Positions 16,915 through 26,668 are shown, numbered from the stretch's first letter. The stretch: DNA of 64,000 bases from Microbacteriaceae bacterium (GCA_004297935.1 SCRE01000021.1:186001-250000), one strand, 5' to 3'. A program made the numbers and translations. Notes: generated by a model from the letters alone, not told the origin.

Positions 16915-18405
16915 TTACGGCTGCGAGATGCTGCTGTCTGTCGGGTGGACAACGGTGACGGCACCCGTCAACTCCTCAGGCAGCGCGAGCGGACGTCGCT
17001 CCTGGAAGTAGGCCCTGCCCTTCTTCCAGAACACGATGACCGGAACGATTCCGAGTGCAAGCGTGCCGAGCCCGATCAGGTCGACCACCAGCCCGAGTGA
17101 CGGAATCGACACGACGAAGATCCAGACCATGAAGATCGCGCCGATCGCGGGCCACAGTCCGATGAAGATGAAGTTCTTCACCGAGTTGAAGATGATCTTG
17201 CGGTACGCGACGACCACCGCGATGCCGGCGAGGCCGTAATAGAAGGCGATCTGCAGGCCGATCGAACTGATCGCGTCGCTGAGGATCTGGCCGACGCTGC
17301 CGAGGAAGTTCGAGCCGATGAACAGAACGATGGAAACGCAGGTCACGACGATGGTCGCGAACGCAGGCGTCTTCCAGCGCGGGTGCGAGTGGCCGAATGC
17401 CTGCGGAATGGTGTGGTCGCGACCCATTGCGAACAGCGACCGCGTCACTTGGATCAGGGTCGTCTCGAGGGTCGCAATGGTGGAGAGCATGACCGCGATG
17501 ATCAGGACCTTGCCACCGATGCCCGGCCAGATCACATCGCCGAGCACACCCAGCACGTTGCCGCTGTTGGCCTGGATGACCTTGGCGGGCAGCACGACCT
17601 GGATCGCGATCGTGAAGATCTCGAAGAGGAGGAACACGATGACGACACCGATGATGCCGCCCTTGCCCGCAGACCTGTGACCGTTCTTCGTCTCTTCGTT
17701 GAGGTTCGAGCTGACGTCCCAGCCCCAGTAGTAGAACGCGGCGATCAGCGCCGCGCCGACGAAGCCGCTCACTCCGCCGAAGTGCGAGAATCCGAACCAG
17801 TCCCAGCTGAAGTCGGCGCCGGCGTGCGACGCGAACGCCGCGTGGAAGATGGCCACGAAGGCAAAGACGACGAGGATGGCCACCTCGATACTCGACATGA
17901 TCCACTGGGCCCGCGCGGTGACGCGAACACCGAAGAGCACGCATGCGGCCATCACGAGGAACCAGAGGGCGCCGACCACGGTCACCAGCAGCACATTCCC
18001 CGATTCTTTCGGGGAGAACAATGCCACCGTCATGATTCCAGCGGGCAGTGCCCCGGCCACCATGAAGATGGTCGCGGAGACCACCAGCGCCCAACCGGAG
18101 AAGAACCCGAGAATCGGATGCAACGCACGGCCCACCCAGGAATACGCGGCGCCCGCATTCACATCCGCGCGCCCCAGGTAGGCGAACGCCCACGCGATGC
18201 CGAGCATCGGCAGGCCGCACCAGAGCAGGGCCGCCGGGCTGGCAAGTCCTGCAGCGGCGACGAGCACCGCGGTGGTCGCGGCGATCGAGTATGCAGGCGC
18301 GCTGCCCGCAACCGCCATGACGATGGAGCCGGCCGCGCTCACTCCATCGGCTTGCAATTCGTGGTGATGGTCTGAGGATGGCCTTGTTTCGACCCCTGAC
18401 GCCAT
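16915..18405 (-). CDS. APC-superfamily amino acid/amine permease
   Basis: 496 residues with about twelve hydrophobic helices; inner-membrane transporter. The first helix carries the APC glycine-rich turn (VAVAGSAPAYSIAATTAVL region), and EETKNGHRSAGKGGIIG is the characteristic cytoplasmic loop. GAAYSWVGRALHPILGFFSGW is typical of the amino acid/polyamine branch. ATG 18405 has GAAGGAG upstream. The substrate is likely an amino acid, amine or polyamine; the same strand continues with malate synthase but a 434-base gap separates them. Confidence 0.9.
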   Translation of the reverse strand: MASGVETRPSSDHHHELQADGVSAAGSIVMAVAGSAPAYSIAATTAVLVAAAGLASPAALLWCGLPMLGIAWAFAYLGRADVNAGAAYSWVGRALHPILGFFSGWALVVSATIFMVAGALPAGIMTVALFSPKESGNVLLVTVVGALWFLVMAACVLFGVRVTARAQWIMSSIEVAILVVFAFVAIFHAAFASHAGADFSWDWFGFSHFGGVSGFVGAALIAAFYYWGWDVSSNLNEETKNGHRSAGKGGIIGVVIVFLLFEIFTIAIQVVLPAKVIQANSGNVLGVLGDVIWPGIGGKVLIIAVMLSTIATLETTLIQVTRSLFAMGRDHTIPQAFGHSHPRWKTPAFATIVVTCVSIVLFIGSNFLGSVGQILSDAISSIGLQIAFYYGLAGIAVVVAYRKIIFNSVKNFIFIGLWPAIGAIFMVWIFVVSIPSLGLVVDLIGLGTLALGIVPVIVFWKKGRAYFQERRPLALPEELTGAVTVVHPTDSSISQP

Positions 18406-18575
18406 GATCTGCTCCTTCGCACATCGGATATATGCACATCGATTAAATGCCCTGAGCAGAAGTTAGCACCAGGAGGACTCTGCGACAAGAAAAATCTGCG
18501 AATTCGGTTGAACTCGTCATTCAAAACGACGGAAACCAGCCCAGGATCAGCAAATGGCCGCGGAAACCGTCGTGT

Positions 18576-18671
18576 CTACAACGACCGTTCCAGAACGAAG
18601 TCGTCTTCGACACTGTCGCTGAGGTGGAAGTGTTTGGTGCCGACGTGCCGGAATCCGTCGGTGGCAGCCAT
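18576..18671 (-). pseudogene. C-terminal remnant resembling a GNAT acetyltransferase
   Basis: The 434-base gap between the permease and malate synthase genes holds a short frame of 31 residues containing GFRHVGTKHFHLSDSVED and DDFVLERSL. This is like the end of GNAT acetyltransferases (GF.xVGT..F.LGD..x.D.VLE). A stop lies three codons upstream, and REP-like DNA replaces where the rest of the gene would be. It is probably a decayed gene truncated by repeat insertion; identification rests on a short match. Confidence 0.4.
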
Positions 18672-18703
18672 GCAGCATCACTATCCCGGTCGCCGGTGGT
18701 CCC

Positions 18704-18824
18704 GGTCTCGATACGGCCGCAGGCGGCCTGCTCGACCACCGACGATGGTCGACTAGCGAGGAACGAGCGTATCGCGACCATCTGCCGAGGTCTCGATACG
18801 CTCGCCAGCGCCCACTACTCGACC
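18704..18824. repeat. Cluster of REP-like elements (three half-elements)
   Basis: GGTCTCGATACG...CTGCTCGACC, then GGTCGACTAGCGAGGAACGA...GTATCGCGACC in opposite orientation, then GGTCTCGATACGCTCGCC...CTACTCGACC. It lies directly downstream of malate synthase (stop 18840) and abuts the acetyltransferase remnant. Confidence 0.8.
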
Positions 18825-18839
18825 GCCGGCACCGATGGC

Positions 18840-20618
18840 TCAGCCGACGAGCGCCAGCGGTGTCTGAACCGAACGAGCGGGCGAAGTCGGCGCGTCCGCC
18901 TGGACCAGGTGCCGGGCGTATGCGCAGATGGTGAGGAAGGTGGGGAACTCGTCCTGCAGCGCCGCCTCGGCCAGGATCTCCGCCGCATCGTCGACCCGAT
19001 TGCCGATCAGCCGCGGCAGCGTCGCAATCGTCTCCGCAAGCATCCGGCTCACCAGTGCCCGATCGATCAATGTGCCCTCGACTGTGACCGTGCGATTCTC
19101 GATCCACTGCCACAACTGCGAGCGCGAGATCTCCGCGGTCGCGGCATCCTCCATCAGATTGTCGATCGCGACAGCCCCCTGACCGCGCAGCCAGGCCTCG
19201 ATGTAGCGCAGGGCGACCGAGACGTTGTCGCGCACCCCGGCGACCGTGACCTCGCCGCCGATCGAGGAGATGTCCAACAGCTGGGCGGCGGTGACATGCG
19301 CCTCGCGGTGCCTCTCGAGTTGGTCGGGGCGCTTCTCGAGCTGGTTGGGGCGCTCGCCCAGCACGGCGTCGAACTCGGCCTGCGCAGCCGGAATCAGATC
19401 CGGATGCGCCACCCAGGTGCCGTCGAAGCCGTCGTTCGCCTCACGCTGCTTGTCTGCACTGACCTTCTCGATGGCCTGTTCCGTCACCAGCGGGTCGCGC
19501 CGGTTCGGAATGAACGCACTCATGCCGCCGATGGCATATGCCCCGCGTTTGTGGCAGGTCGCCACCAGCAGTTCGGTGTACGCGCGCATGAACGGCACCG
19601 TCATCGTGATCTGCTTGCGGTCCGGGAAGACAAATCGCCGGCCGCGGGAGCGGAACGTCTTGATGATCGAGAAGATGTAGTCCCAGCGGCCGGCGTTCAG
19701 GCCTGCGCAGTGTTCGCGCAGTTCATAGAGGATCTCCTCCATTTCGAATGCGGCCTGGATCGTCTCGATCAGCACGGTCGCCCGGATCGTGCCCTGCGAC
19801 ATTCCGACATAGTCCTGCGCGAAGACGAAGATGTCGTTCCACAGCCGCGCCTCCTCGTGGCTCTCCAACTTGGGCAGATAGAAATACGGTCCGCTGCCCT
19901 GCTCGACGAGCAGCCTGGCGTTGTGCCAGAAATACAACCCGAAATCGGTCAGACTCGCGGATGCCGGCAGAGCCCGCCCGCTGCGGTCGACGAATGTCAG
20001 GTGTTTCTCGACCAGGTGCCAGCCACGCGGCCGCATCACGATCGTCGGCGTCGCCCCACGCACCGTGTACTCCTTGCCTTCTGGCGAGGTGTAGTCGATC
20101 AGCCCGCGCACCGTGTCGAACAAGGAACGCTGCCCGCCCAGGATGTTCTCCCAGGTTGGACTTGTGGCGTCCTCGAGGTCGGCGAGCCAGACCTTCGCCC
20201 CGGAGTTGAGCGCATTGATCGCCGTCTTGCGATCGGTCGGGCCGGTGATCTCGACGCGGCGGTCCTCCAGGCCGGGCCCGGCGCCGGCAACCCGCCAGGT
20301 CGGGTCTTCGCGGATGTCCGTCGTGGCGGTGAGGAAGCGCGGGTCGCGCCCATTCGCGACATCGACGCGGCGGCGCATCCGCACGGCCAGGATTTCGTGA
20401 CGCTCGCCGGCGAAGCGGTCATGCAGCGCCGTCAAGAAGGCCAGCGCTTCCGGATTCAGAATCGTGCGGATGTCGCCGGTTCCATGATCGTCGTTGGCGC
20501 GCAGTTCGATGCGCGGCGCTTGCGAGCCCAGTGCCTGCGAACCCAGTGCCTGCGAACCCGGTGCAGTTGACGGGCTCGGTGATGTTTTTGGGCGCGCTGG
20601 AATAGGGGTTGTGTTCAT
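18840..20618 (-). CDS. aceB: Malate synthase A
   Basis: 592 residues. Condenses glyoxylate with acetyl-CoA to malate. The PROSITE-type malate synthase signature is present as REHCAGLNAGRWDYIF, together with AFIPNRRDP and the acetyl-CoA region KRGAYAIGGMSAF; the catalytic acids lie around VFPDRKQITM. The N-terminal 35 residues are low complexity and contain GSQAL repeated from a 15-bp tandem repeat (20521-20565). A second small repeat (ERPNQLEKRPDQLER, about residues 427-441) comes from a near-21-bp duplication. Lies 114 bases downstream of isocitrate lyase on the same strand. Confidence 0.97.
   Translation of the reverse strand: MNTTPIPARPKTSPSPSTAPGSQALGSQALGSQAPRIELRANDDHGTGDIRTILNPEALAFLTALHDRFAGERHEILAVRMRRRVDVANGRDPRFLTATTDIREDPTWRVAGAGPGLEDRRVEITGPTDRKTAINALNSGAKVWLADLEDATSPTWENILGGQRSLFDTVRGLIDYTSPEGKEYTVRGATPTIVMRPRGWHLVEKHLTFVDRSGRALPASASLTDFGLYFWHNARLLVEQGSGPYFYLPKLESHEEARLWNDIFVFAQDYVGMSQGTIRATVLIETIQAAFEMEEILYELREHCAGLNAGRWDYIFSIIKTFRSRGRRFVFPDRKQITMTVPFMRAYTELLVATCHKRGAYAIGGMSAFIPNRRDPLVTEQAIEKVSADKQREANDGFDGTWVAHPDLIPAAQAEFDAVLGERPNQLEKRPDQLERHREAHVTAAQLLDISSIGGEVTVAGVRDNVSVALRYIEAWLRGQGAVAIDNLMEDAATAEISRSQLWQWIENRTVTVEGTLIDRALVSRMLAETIATLPRLIGNRVDDAAEILAEAALQDEFPTFLTICAYARHLVQADAPTSPARSVQTPLALVG
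20521..20565. repeat. 15-bp tandem repeat, 3 copies, in aceB
   Basis: TGCGARCCCAGTGCC repeated at 20521, 20536 and 20551, in frame, encoding the (G/L)SQAL repeats at the malate synthase N-terminus. Confidence 0.85.
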
Positions 20619-20732
20619 GGTCGTATGCCTTTCAGATGCCGTCGTCGTGGAGACGACGGTCGCGGACGACGGCGAATGCCGGTGCGCGCCGTGCGAGGGG
20701 TGAGAGTCGTGCGTGGGTGGACCTGGGCCGGC

Positions 20733-22142
20733 TCAGAACTGGGCCTGTTCGGTCGAGCCGACCAGGGCAAGGGTTGCGCTGTCAGGGTTGAGCGCGGTGG
20801 CGATCTGATCGAAATAGCCGGTGCCGACTTCCCGCTGATGACGGGTGGCGGTGTAACCGTCGAGCTCGGATGCGAACTCGGCTTCTTGCAGGTCGACATA
20901 CGCGCTCATCTGCCGCTTCGAGTAGTCGCGGGCGAGGGTGTACATCGAGTGGTTGAGGGCGTGGAAGCCAGCCAGCGTGATGAACTGGAAGGCGTAGCCC
21001 ATCGCCGCCAGCTCGCGCTGGAAGCGGGCGATCGTCTCATCGTCCAGATGGCTCTTCCAGTTGAACGACGGCGAGCAGTTGTACGCGAGGCGCTTGCCGG
21101 GGAACTCACGATGGACCGCTTCCGCGAACCGCCGCGCCAGCTGCAGATCGGGCTCAGCCGATTCGACCCAGAGCAGGTCGGCGTACGGCGCGTAGGCCAG
21201 GCCGCGCGCGATCACCGCGTCCGCGCCGCCGCGCACGCCGTAGAAGCCCTCCGCAGTGCGCTCGCCGGTGAGGAACGAGCGGTCGCGCTCGTCGTGGTCG
21301 CTAGTGATCAGCGAAGCGGCAAGCGAGTCGGTGCGGGCGATGACGATCGTGGGGATGCCGGCGACATCCGCCGCCAGCCGCGCCGCGTTCAGCGTGCGGA
21401 TGTGCTGGCCGGTCGGCACCAGCACCTTGCCACCCATGTGGCCGCACTTCTTCTCGCTCGCCAGCTGGTCCTCCCAGTGCACGCCGGCCGCGCCGGCTTC
21501 GATCATCGAACGCATCAGTTCGTAGGCGTTCAGCGGCCCGCCGAAGCCGGCCTCGGCATCCGCCACGATCGGCGCCAGCCAGTCGTGTGCCGGTTGCGCG
21601 GTGCCGGACTGCTCGCCCGAAATCCGGCGTCCGGGTGCCAGCGTGCCGGGGTCGGCGATGCGTTCACGGGAGTCGGGGGAGGGTGCCTCGATCTGGTCGG
21701 CTCGAAGCAGCGCGTTGTTGATCCTGCGCACGACGGCCGGCACCGAGTTCACCGGGTACAGGCTCTGGTCGGGGTAGGTCTGCCCGGCGGAGTTCGCGTC
21801 AGCCGCGACCTGCCAGCCGGAGAGGTAGATGGCTTTCAGGCCCGCGCGCACCTGCTGCACGGCCTGGTTGCCGGTCAGTGCGCCGAGTGCCGCGATCCAG
21901 TGCGGGTCGTCCGGTGTTCCGGTGTCCTGGATGAGACGCCAGAGGTTCTCGGCGCCACGGCGGGCGAGCGTGTGCTCTTCGATGATGCTGCCGCGCAGGG
22001 CGATGACGTCGTCTGCGGAGTAGTCACGGCGGATGCCGTCCCAACGGGGGTCGTTCGCCCATTCCCATTCGAGTTCGGCTGCGCTCTGCGTCTGGTCGCC
22101 CGGCCGCGAGCCGTGGGTGAGGGGAGTCGTGTAGTTGTTCAT
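20733..22142 (-). CDS. aceA: Isocitrate lyase
   Basis: 469 residues from ATG 22142 (CAGGAGAACACC upstream). Cleaves isocitrate to glyoxylate and succinate. The ICL signature [10 protein letters not shown] with catalytic Cys is present, with metal-binding DAEAGFGG and [10 protein letters not shown]. First gene of aceA-aceB, divergent from the RamB-like regulator with a 208-base control region containing AGAA/TTCT inverted repeats. Needed for growth on acetate, fatty acids or amino acids that yield acetyl-CoA. Confidence 0.98.
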   Translation of the reverse strand: MNNYTTPLTHGSRPGDQTQSAAELEWEWANDPRWDGIRRDYSADDVIALRGSIIEEHTLARRGAENLWRLIQDTGTPDDPHWIAALGALTGNQAVQQVRAGLKAIYLSGWQVAADANSAGQTYPDQSLYPVNSVPAVVRRINNALLRADQIEAPSPDSRERIADPGTLAPGRRISGEQSGTAQPAHDWLAPIVADAEAGFGGPLNAYELMRSMIEAGAAGVHWEDQLASEKKCGHMGGKVLVPTGQHIRTLNAARLAADVAGIPTIVIARTDSLAASLITSDHDERDRSFLTGERTAEGFYGVRGGADAVIARGLAYAPYADLLWVESAEPDLQLARRFAEAVHREFPGKRLAYNCSPSFNWKSHLDDETIARFQRELAAMGYAFQFITLAGFHALNHSMYTLARDYSKRQMSAYVDLQEAEFASELDGYTATRHQREVGTGYFDQIATALNPDSATLALVGSTEQAQF

Positions 22143-22301
22143 GGTGTTCTCCTGAGGGAACTGGATGCCGATGATGAGCTCAGTTGCGTCGGTTTGCCGT
22201 GGCGCTCGGTCGGGTCGTGTCCGACGTTGCCCACACCCGCAACCGGATGTCTTGCATCGATCCTGCGCCCGCCGCAACCCCCTGCGATCAAACTTTTTGA
22301 C

Positions 22302-22337
22302 AGAAGAATCTCAATTCTTCTACTTGCCAGAAATTCT
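22302..22337. promoter_or_regulatory. Inverted repeats before ramB/aceA, candidate operators
   Basis: AGAAGAAT-CTCA-ATTCTTCT (22302-22321) and a second AGAA-A-TTCT (22329-22337) lie 14-49 bases upstream of the regulator start. Two copies of an AGAA/TTCT palindrome in the divergent promoter region suggest binding sites, likely for autoregulation. The consensus differs from the published corynebacterial RamB motif, so the assignment is tentative. Confidence 0.5.
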
Positions 22338-22350
22338 GCGTCATGTGACG

Positions 22351-23895
22351 ATGAACGACATGACCACCATTGCTGAGCCGCTGATCACACCCTCCACCTC
22401 GGCGCGCCTGATCGGCGGATCGACCGCTGGAGGCACCGCAGCGCACGAATCGGCGGACGAGGGGCTCGACGCACTCACGCTCGGCAGGCGCATCCGCGAG
22501 GCACGCATCGCCCGCAGACTGACCCTCGACGAGTTGGGCGTCGCGATCGGACGGGCGGCATCCCAGGTGTCCACGCTCGAGAACGGCAAGCGAGAGCCGA
22601 GTCTGTCGATGTTGCACGCAATCGCATCCGCACTGAAGGTGACGACCGATCAGTTGCTGGACCCCGCGCCGCCGAGCGAGCGGGCGGCGCTGGAGATCGC
22701 ACTCGAGCGCGCCCAGCGGGGGCCCGTGTTCGCCGCGCTCGGCCTGGAACCGGTGCGCGTCTCGAAGACGCAGAGCGACGAGACGCTGCGCACGATCCTT
22801 GCACTGCACCAGGAGGTGGCGCGGCTGCACCGGGAGCGCGCCGCGACCCCGGAGGAGGCCCGACGGGCCAACGCCAACCTTCGCGCACAGATGCGCGCGC
22901 GTGACAACTATTACCCAGAGCTGGAACGATTGGCCGCCGAACAGTTGCGCGCGGTCGGCCACACCGGCGGCCCGGTTTCGCAACAGACCGTCGCCGACAT
23001 GGCCAAGCGTCTCGGGCTGTCGCTGCACTATGTCGGCGATCTGCCGCACTCGACACGCTCGGTGACCGACCGGATCAACGGCCGCATCTACCTGCCGACC
23101 GCGCAGTCGCTGTCCCGCGACTCCCGATCGCCGATCGTGCAGGCGTTCGCCAGCCTGCTCTGCGGACACGAGGAGCCCAGAAACTATGCAGATTTTCTAC
23201 GGCAGCGCGTCGAGACCAACTATCTGACCGCGGCCATCCTGCTGCCCGAGACGGATGCCGTGACCGTGCTCACCGAAGCGAAGAACTCCAGGTGCATCTC
23301 GATGGAGGACCTGCGCGACGCTTTCGCCGTCAGCTACGAGACGGCGGCGCACCGCTTCACGAACCTCGCGACCGCGCGGCTGGGGATTCCGGTGCACTTC
23401 ATGAAGGTGCACGAGTCCGGCACCATCATCAAAGCGTACGAGAACGACGCCGTGCGCTTTCCGTCCGACGCACTCGGCGCGGTCGAGGGCACCACCGTCT
23501 GCCGCAACTGGACGGCACGCACCGTGTTCGACGTCGAGGACCGGTTCAGCCCCTGGTACCAGTACACCGACACCCCGACCGGCACGTTCTGGTGCACCTC
23601 CCGCATCGAGAAGGCGAAAGAGGGCGAATACTCAGTGAGCGTGGGGGTGCCGTTTGAGCACGTCAAATGGTTCCGGGGGCGTGAGACACCGCATCGCGCG
23701 GTGTCGCGCTGCCCTGACGAGTCGTGCTGCAGGGCCGCACCGCCTGAGCTCGCGGCGAAGTGGGCATCCGGGTCATGGCCGGCGGCACGCACCCCCACCA
23801 GCCTGCTCGCCGCGCTTCCGACTGGCACGTTCCCCGGCGTCGATGCGACCGAGGTGTACCAGTTCCTCGAGGCGCACGCGCCCGCAGCGGACTGA
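22351..23895 (+). CDS. ramB: RamB/ScfR-type regulator with IrrE-like domain
   Basis: 514 residues from ATG 22351 (ATG 22360 also possible). An XRE helix-turn-helix at about 45-105 (LGRRIREARIARRLTLDELG ... QVSTLENGKREPSLSML) is followed by the short-chain fatty acyl regulator region, an ImmA/IrrE-like central domain and a Cys-containing C-terminal domain (SVSVGVPFEHVKWFRGRE). The HExxH metalloprotease motif is not intact (LLCGHEEP). In Corynebacterium RamB controls aceA, aceB and other acetate genes; the divergent aceA here supports the same role. Confidence 0.88.
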   Translation: MNDMTTIAEPLITPSTSARLIGGSTAGGTAAHESADEGLDALTLGRRIREARIARRLTLDELGVAIGRAASQVSTLENGKREPSLSMLHAIASALKVTTDQLLDPAPPSERAALEIALERAQRGPVFAALGLEPVRVSKTQSDETLRTILALHQEVARLHRERAATPEEARRANANLRAQMRARDNYYPELERLAAEQLRAVGHTGGPVSQQTVADMAKRLGLSLHYVGDLPHSTRSVTDRINGRIYLPTAQSLSRDSRSPIVQAFASLLCGHEEPRNYADFLRQRVETNYLTAAILLPETDAVTVLTEAKNSRCISMEDLRDAFAVSYETAAHRFTNLATARLGIPVHFMKVHESGTIIKAYENDAVRFPSDALGAVEGTTVCRNWTARTVFDVEDRFSPWYQYTDTPTGTFWCTSRIEKAKEGEYSVSVGVPFEHVKWFRGRETPHRAVSRCPDESCCRAAPPELAAKWASGSWPAARTPTSLLAALPTGTFPGVDATEVYQFLEAHAPAAD

Positions 23896-24105
23896 TCACG
23901 GGAGAACACCACAAGGTCGGCACATTGGAACGACCGAATCCGTCGCTGAGACACACCTATGTCAGACGGATTGCTTGAATTGGTGCTGTTTTGCGACTGA
24001 TTCAGAAGATGTTCGCTGGACACTGCCCGGTCGACCTTGGGAGAATAGCGGGTAACCCACGTGCGCCGACCAAGCCGGCGTGCGGTACGCACAGGAGAGT
24101 CCCCC

Positions 24106-25593
24106 GTGGCCAGCACCGTCTTCGAACGTCAACGCCCGAAAGAATCCGTCATCGCACACGCCCTTGCCGGCGCGAGGCAAGGCTCCTTCTGGCTCGACGA
24201 TTCCCCTGCGCCGGCGCACCCGGCCCTGCACGACAATCTGTCCTGCGACCTCGCGGTCGTCGGCGGCGGCTACAGCGGCCTCTGGACCGCGCTCCTCGCA
24301 AAGCAACGCAACCCCGATGCCCGCGTCGTCCTGTTGGAGGCGCGCACGATCGGCTGGGCGGCATCCGGCCGCAACGGCGGCTTCTGCGAAGCCAGCCTCA
24401 CCCATGGCGAGGAGAACGGCCGTAACCGGTTCGCCGACGAATACGACGAACTCGAACGGCTCGGCCTGAAGAATCTCGACGAGATCGAACAGACCGTCGC
24501 CGCACTCGGCCTGGACTGCGACTTCGAACGCAACGGCGCCATCGACCTGGCCATCGAACCGCACCAGGTCGAGTGGCTGCGCGAGGCCGCAGACGGCATC
24601 GATGCACGCTTTCTGGACGCCACCGCGATGCGCGCGGAGGTCAACTCCCCCAGCTACCTGGCCGGCCTGTTCCACACCCGCGATTCCGCGCTCGTGCACC
24701 CCGCCAAGCTCGCACACGAACTCGCGCGTGTCTGCCGCGAAGCCGGAGTCGAAATCTTCGAGCACACTCCGGTCGCAGCATTGGAAACGCGGGGACTCGC
24801 ATCCGCCGAGGGCGTCGACGCGCGCATCGGCGGCAACAATACCAACAGCAACGCCACCGACGGTGCGGCCGGCGCGCTCACCGGCACACGCGACGTAACG
24901 GTGCGTGCGAAGAAGGTTGCGCTCGGTACCAATGTGTTCTCGTCGCTGCTCAAACGCAATCGACTGGCAACTGTGCCCGTGTATGACTATGTTCTGATGA
25001 CCGAGCCGCTCACCGCCGAGCAACTCGCCTCGATCGGCTGGAAGAACAGGCAAGGTCTCGGGGATTCGTCCAATCAGTTCCACTACTATCGGCTGTCCGC
25101 AGACAACCGCATCCTCTGGGGCGGTTACGACGCGATCTACCATTACGGCCGCAAGGTGCGCTCCAGTTACGAAGACCGCCCCACGACCTTCCGGCGCCTT
25201 GCCAGCCACTTCTTCACCACATTCCCTCAGCTGGAGGGCATCTCGTTCACGCACCGTTGGGCCGGCGCGATCGACACCTGCAGCCGGTTCTGCGCGTTCT
25301 ACGGAAGCGCCCGAGACAACAGAATCGCCTACGCACTCGGCTACACCGGTCTCGGCGTCGGCGCGACCCGCTTCGGCGCACAGGTCATGCTCGACCTCCT
25401 GGCCGGCGAGAGGACTGAACGCACCGAGACGAAAATGGTGCGCAGCACGCCCATGCCGTTCCCGCCTGAACCGATCGCATCCCTCGGTATTCAGGCCACG
25501 CGCTGGTCGCTCAACCAGGCAGACCACAACGCCGGCCGGCGCAACCTGATCCTGAAGACCCTGGATGCCGCCGGCCTCGGCTTCGACTCGTAG
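24106..25593 (+). CDS. FAD-dependent amine oxidoreductase (PuuB/DAO family)
   Basis: 495 residues from GTG 24106 with AGGAGAG 6 bases upstream. FAD-binding VVGGGYSGLWTALLAK, then ASGRNGGFC and the C-terminal GYTGLGVGATRFGAQ, typical of D-amino acid oxidase-type enzymes close to gamma-glutamylputrescine oxidase. Oxidises a secondary or primary amine to aldehyde or keto compound with oxygen or another acceptor. A stretch rich in Asn/Thr/Ala (GGNNTNSNATDGAAG, about 244-258) interrupts the substrate domain. Convergent with a polyamine-type ABC importer, which suggests a polyamine or related amine substrate. Confidence 0.85.
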   Translation: MASTVFERQRPKESVIAHALAGARQGSFWLDDSPAPAHPALHDNLSCDLAVVGGGYSGLWTALLAKQRNPDARVVLLEARTIGWAASGRNGGFCEASLTHGEENGRNRFADEYDELERLGLKNLDEIEQTVAALGLDCDFERNGAIDLAIEPHQVEWLREAADGIDARFLDATAMRAEVNSPSYLAGLFHTRDSALVHPAKLAHELARVCREAGVEIFEHTPVAALETRGLASAEGVDARIGGNNTNSNATDGAAGALTGTRDVTVRAKKVALGTNVFSSLLKRNRLATVPVYDYVLMTEPLTAEQLASIGWKNRQGLGDSSNQFHYYRLSADNRILWGGYDAIYHYGRKVRSSYEDRPTTFRRLASHFFTTFPQLEGISFTHRWAGAIDTCSRFCAFYGSARDNRIAYALGYTGLGVGATRFGAQVMLDLLAGERTERTETKMVRSTPMPFPPEPIASLGIQATRWSLNQADHNAGRRNLILKTLDAAGLGFDS

Positions 25594-25654
25594 CCTCGCG
25601 GTCACGCTCCACGCCTGTTCCGCACCGGTGCCGTTACGCCAGACCGGAGATTTG

Positions 25655-25696
25655 GCGCTGGCCCGGACGGAATCGCGGATCAGTCCGGGCCAGCGC
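25655..25696. terminator. Bidirectional terminator palindrome
   Basis: GCGCTGGCCCGGAC (25655-25668) pairs perfectly with GTCCGGGCCAGCGC (25683-25696). It lies between the convergent oxidase (stop 25593) and permease (stop 25808) genes. A third half copy of the right arm follows at 25701-25715. Confidence 0.75.
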
Positions 25697-25718
25697 TCAA
25701 AGTCCGGGCCAGCGCAAG

Positions 25719-25759
25719 GCCGGCGCAGGCAGGGCCGGCGCGGGCAGGGCCGGCGCGGG
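25719..25759. repeat. 15-bp tandem repeat, 2.7 copies
   Basis: GCCGGCGCRGGCAGG at 25719, 25734 and 25749 (partial), in the same convergent gap as the palindrome. Confidence 0.85.
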
Positions 25760-25807
25760 ATTGTACAAGGGGCGACACGCGCGTGGCGACGCGCGAGGGG
25801 CGCGCAG

Positions 25808-26668
25808 CTACTTCGGCAGGCCGCGCCGGGTCAGGAAGCCGTTCAGCAGCACGACTGCGAGGCCGACCACGAAGATGATCGTACCGAAGCACAGCACCTG
25901 CGGAGGCAGGCCGACCTTGGCCGCGCCGTAGACGAACAACGGGAAGGTCACGGTCGGGCCGGCGACGAAGCTGGTGATGACATAGTCGTCGATGGACATC
26001 GCCAGTGCCAGCGCGCCACCGGCGATCATGCCGGGAACCAGCAACGGCAGCGTCACCTTGCGGAAGGCGGTGAACGGGTTGGCGCCGAGATCCCCGGCCG
26101 CCTCCTCGAGCACGGTGCCGGTGCCGGACAGTCGGGCACGCACCACCACCACGATGTATGCCACGTTGAACGTCACGTGGACCAGCAGGATGGTCAGGAA
26201 GCCGAGCGGCACGTTCGCCGAGAGGAAGAACGACAGGGACGCGGCGCCGACGACGATCGACGGTGCGGCGATGTCGGCGAACACGGTGGTGCTGAGCGGG
26301 CCGCGGGCCAGGAACCGGTGCCGCTCGAGTGCCATCGCCAGCGGCACGCCGAGCAGGATCGAGATGACCGCAGACAGGATCGCGATCTCGATCGACGCCA
26401 GGAACGAGTCGCCGAGTCCGCTGACCTGCGTCAGGTTCTGATACCAGTACAGGGTGAAGCCGTGCCATTGGAACGTGATGCGGCTGGTCGGGGTGTTGTT
26501 GAAGCTGTACAGCACCATGGTGAAGATCGGCACGAGCGTGATCAGGATGACCACCCAGAAGATGATCGGCAGCAGTGGACGCGGGCGGCGCTTCTGCATC
26601 TGAACAGCCGCTCCGGCCGGTGCTGACGGTCGCTGCGTCTCAGGCGCAGTGGCGATGGAGGCGCTCAT
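25808..26668 (-). CDS. Polyamine-type ABC transporter permease (PotC-like)
   Basis: 286 residues from ATG 26668. Six predicted membrane helices (first: LLPIIFWVVILITLVPIFTM). The EAA loop EEAAGDLGANPFTAFRKVTLP contacts the ATPase. Upstream ATGA overlap with the PotB-like gene. Last gene of the operon ABC ATPase, binding protein, PotB, PotC. Family I binding-protein-dependent importers of this subtype carry spermidine, putrescine or related compounds. Confidence 0.92.
   Translation of the reverse strand: MSASIATAPETQRPSAPAGAAVQMQKRRPRPLLPIIFWVVILITLVPIFTMVLYSFNNTPTSRITFQWHGFTLYWYQNLTQVSGLGDSFLASIEIAILSAVISILLGVPLAMALERHRFLARGPLSTTVFADIAAPSIVVGAASLSFFLSANVPLGFLTILLVHVTFNVAYIVVVVRARLSGTGTVLEEAAGDLGANPFTAFRKVTLPLLVPGMIAGGALALAMSIDDYVITSFVAGPTVTFPLFVYGAAKVGLPPQVLCFGTIIFVVGLAVVLLNGFLTRRGLPK

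Noticed and set aside
18406-18575. Riboswitch in the APC permease leader
   Set aside because: No known riboswitch core could be recognised in the leader; only a ribosome site and AT-rich sequence are seen.
18624-20570. Plus-strand open frame of 648 codons opposite malate synthase
   Set aside because: Shadow of aceB; no recognisable domain.
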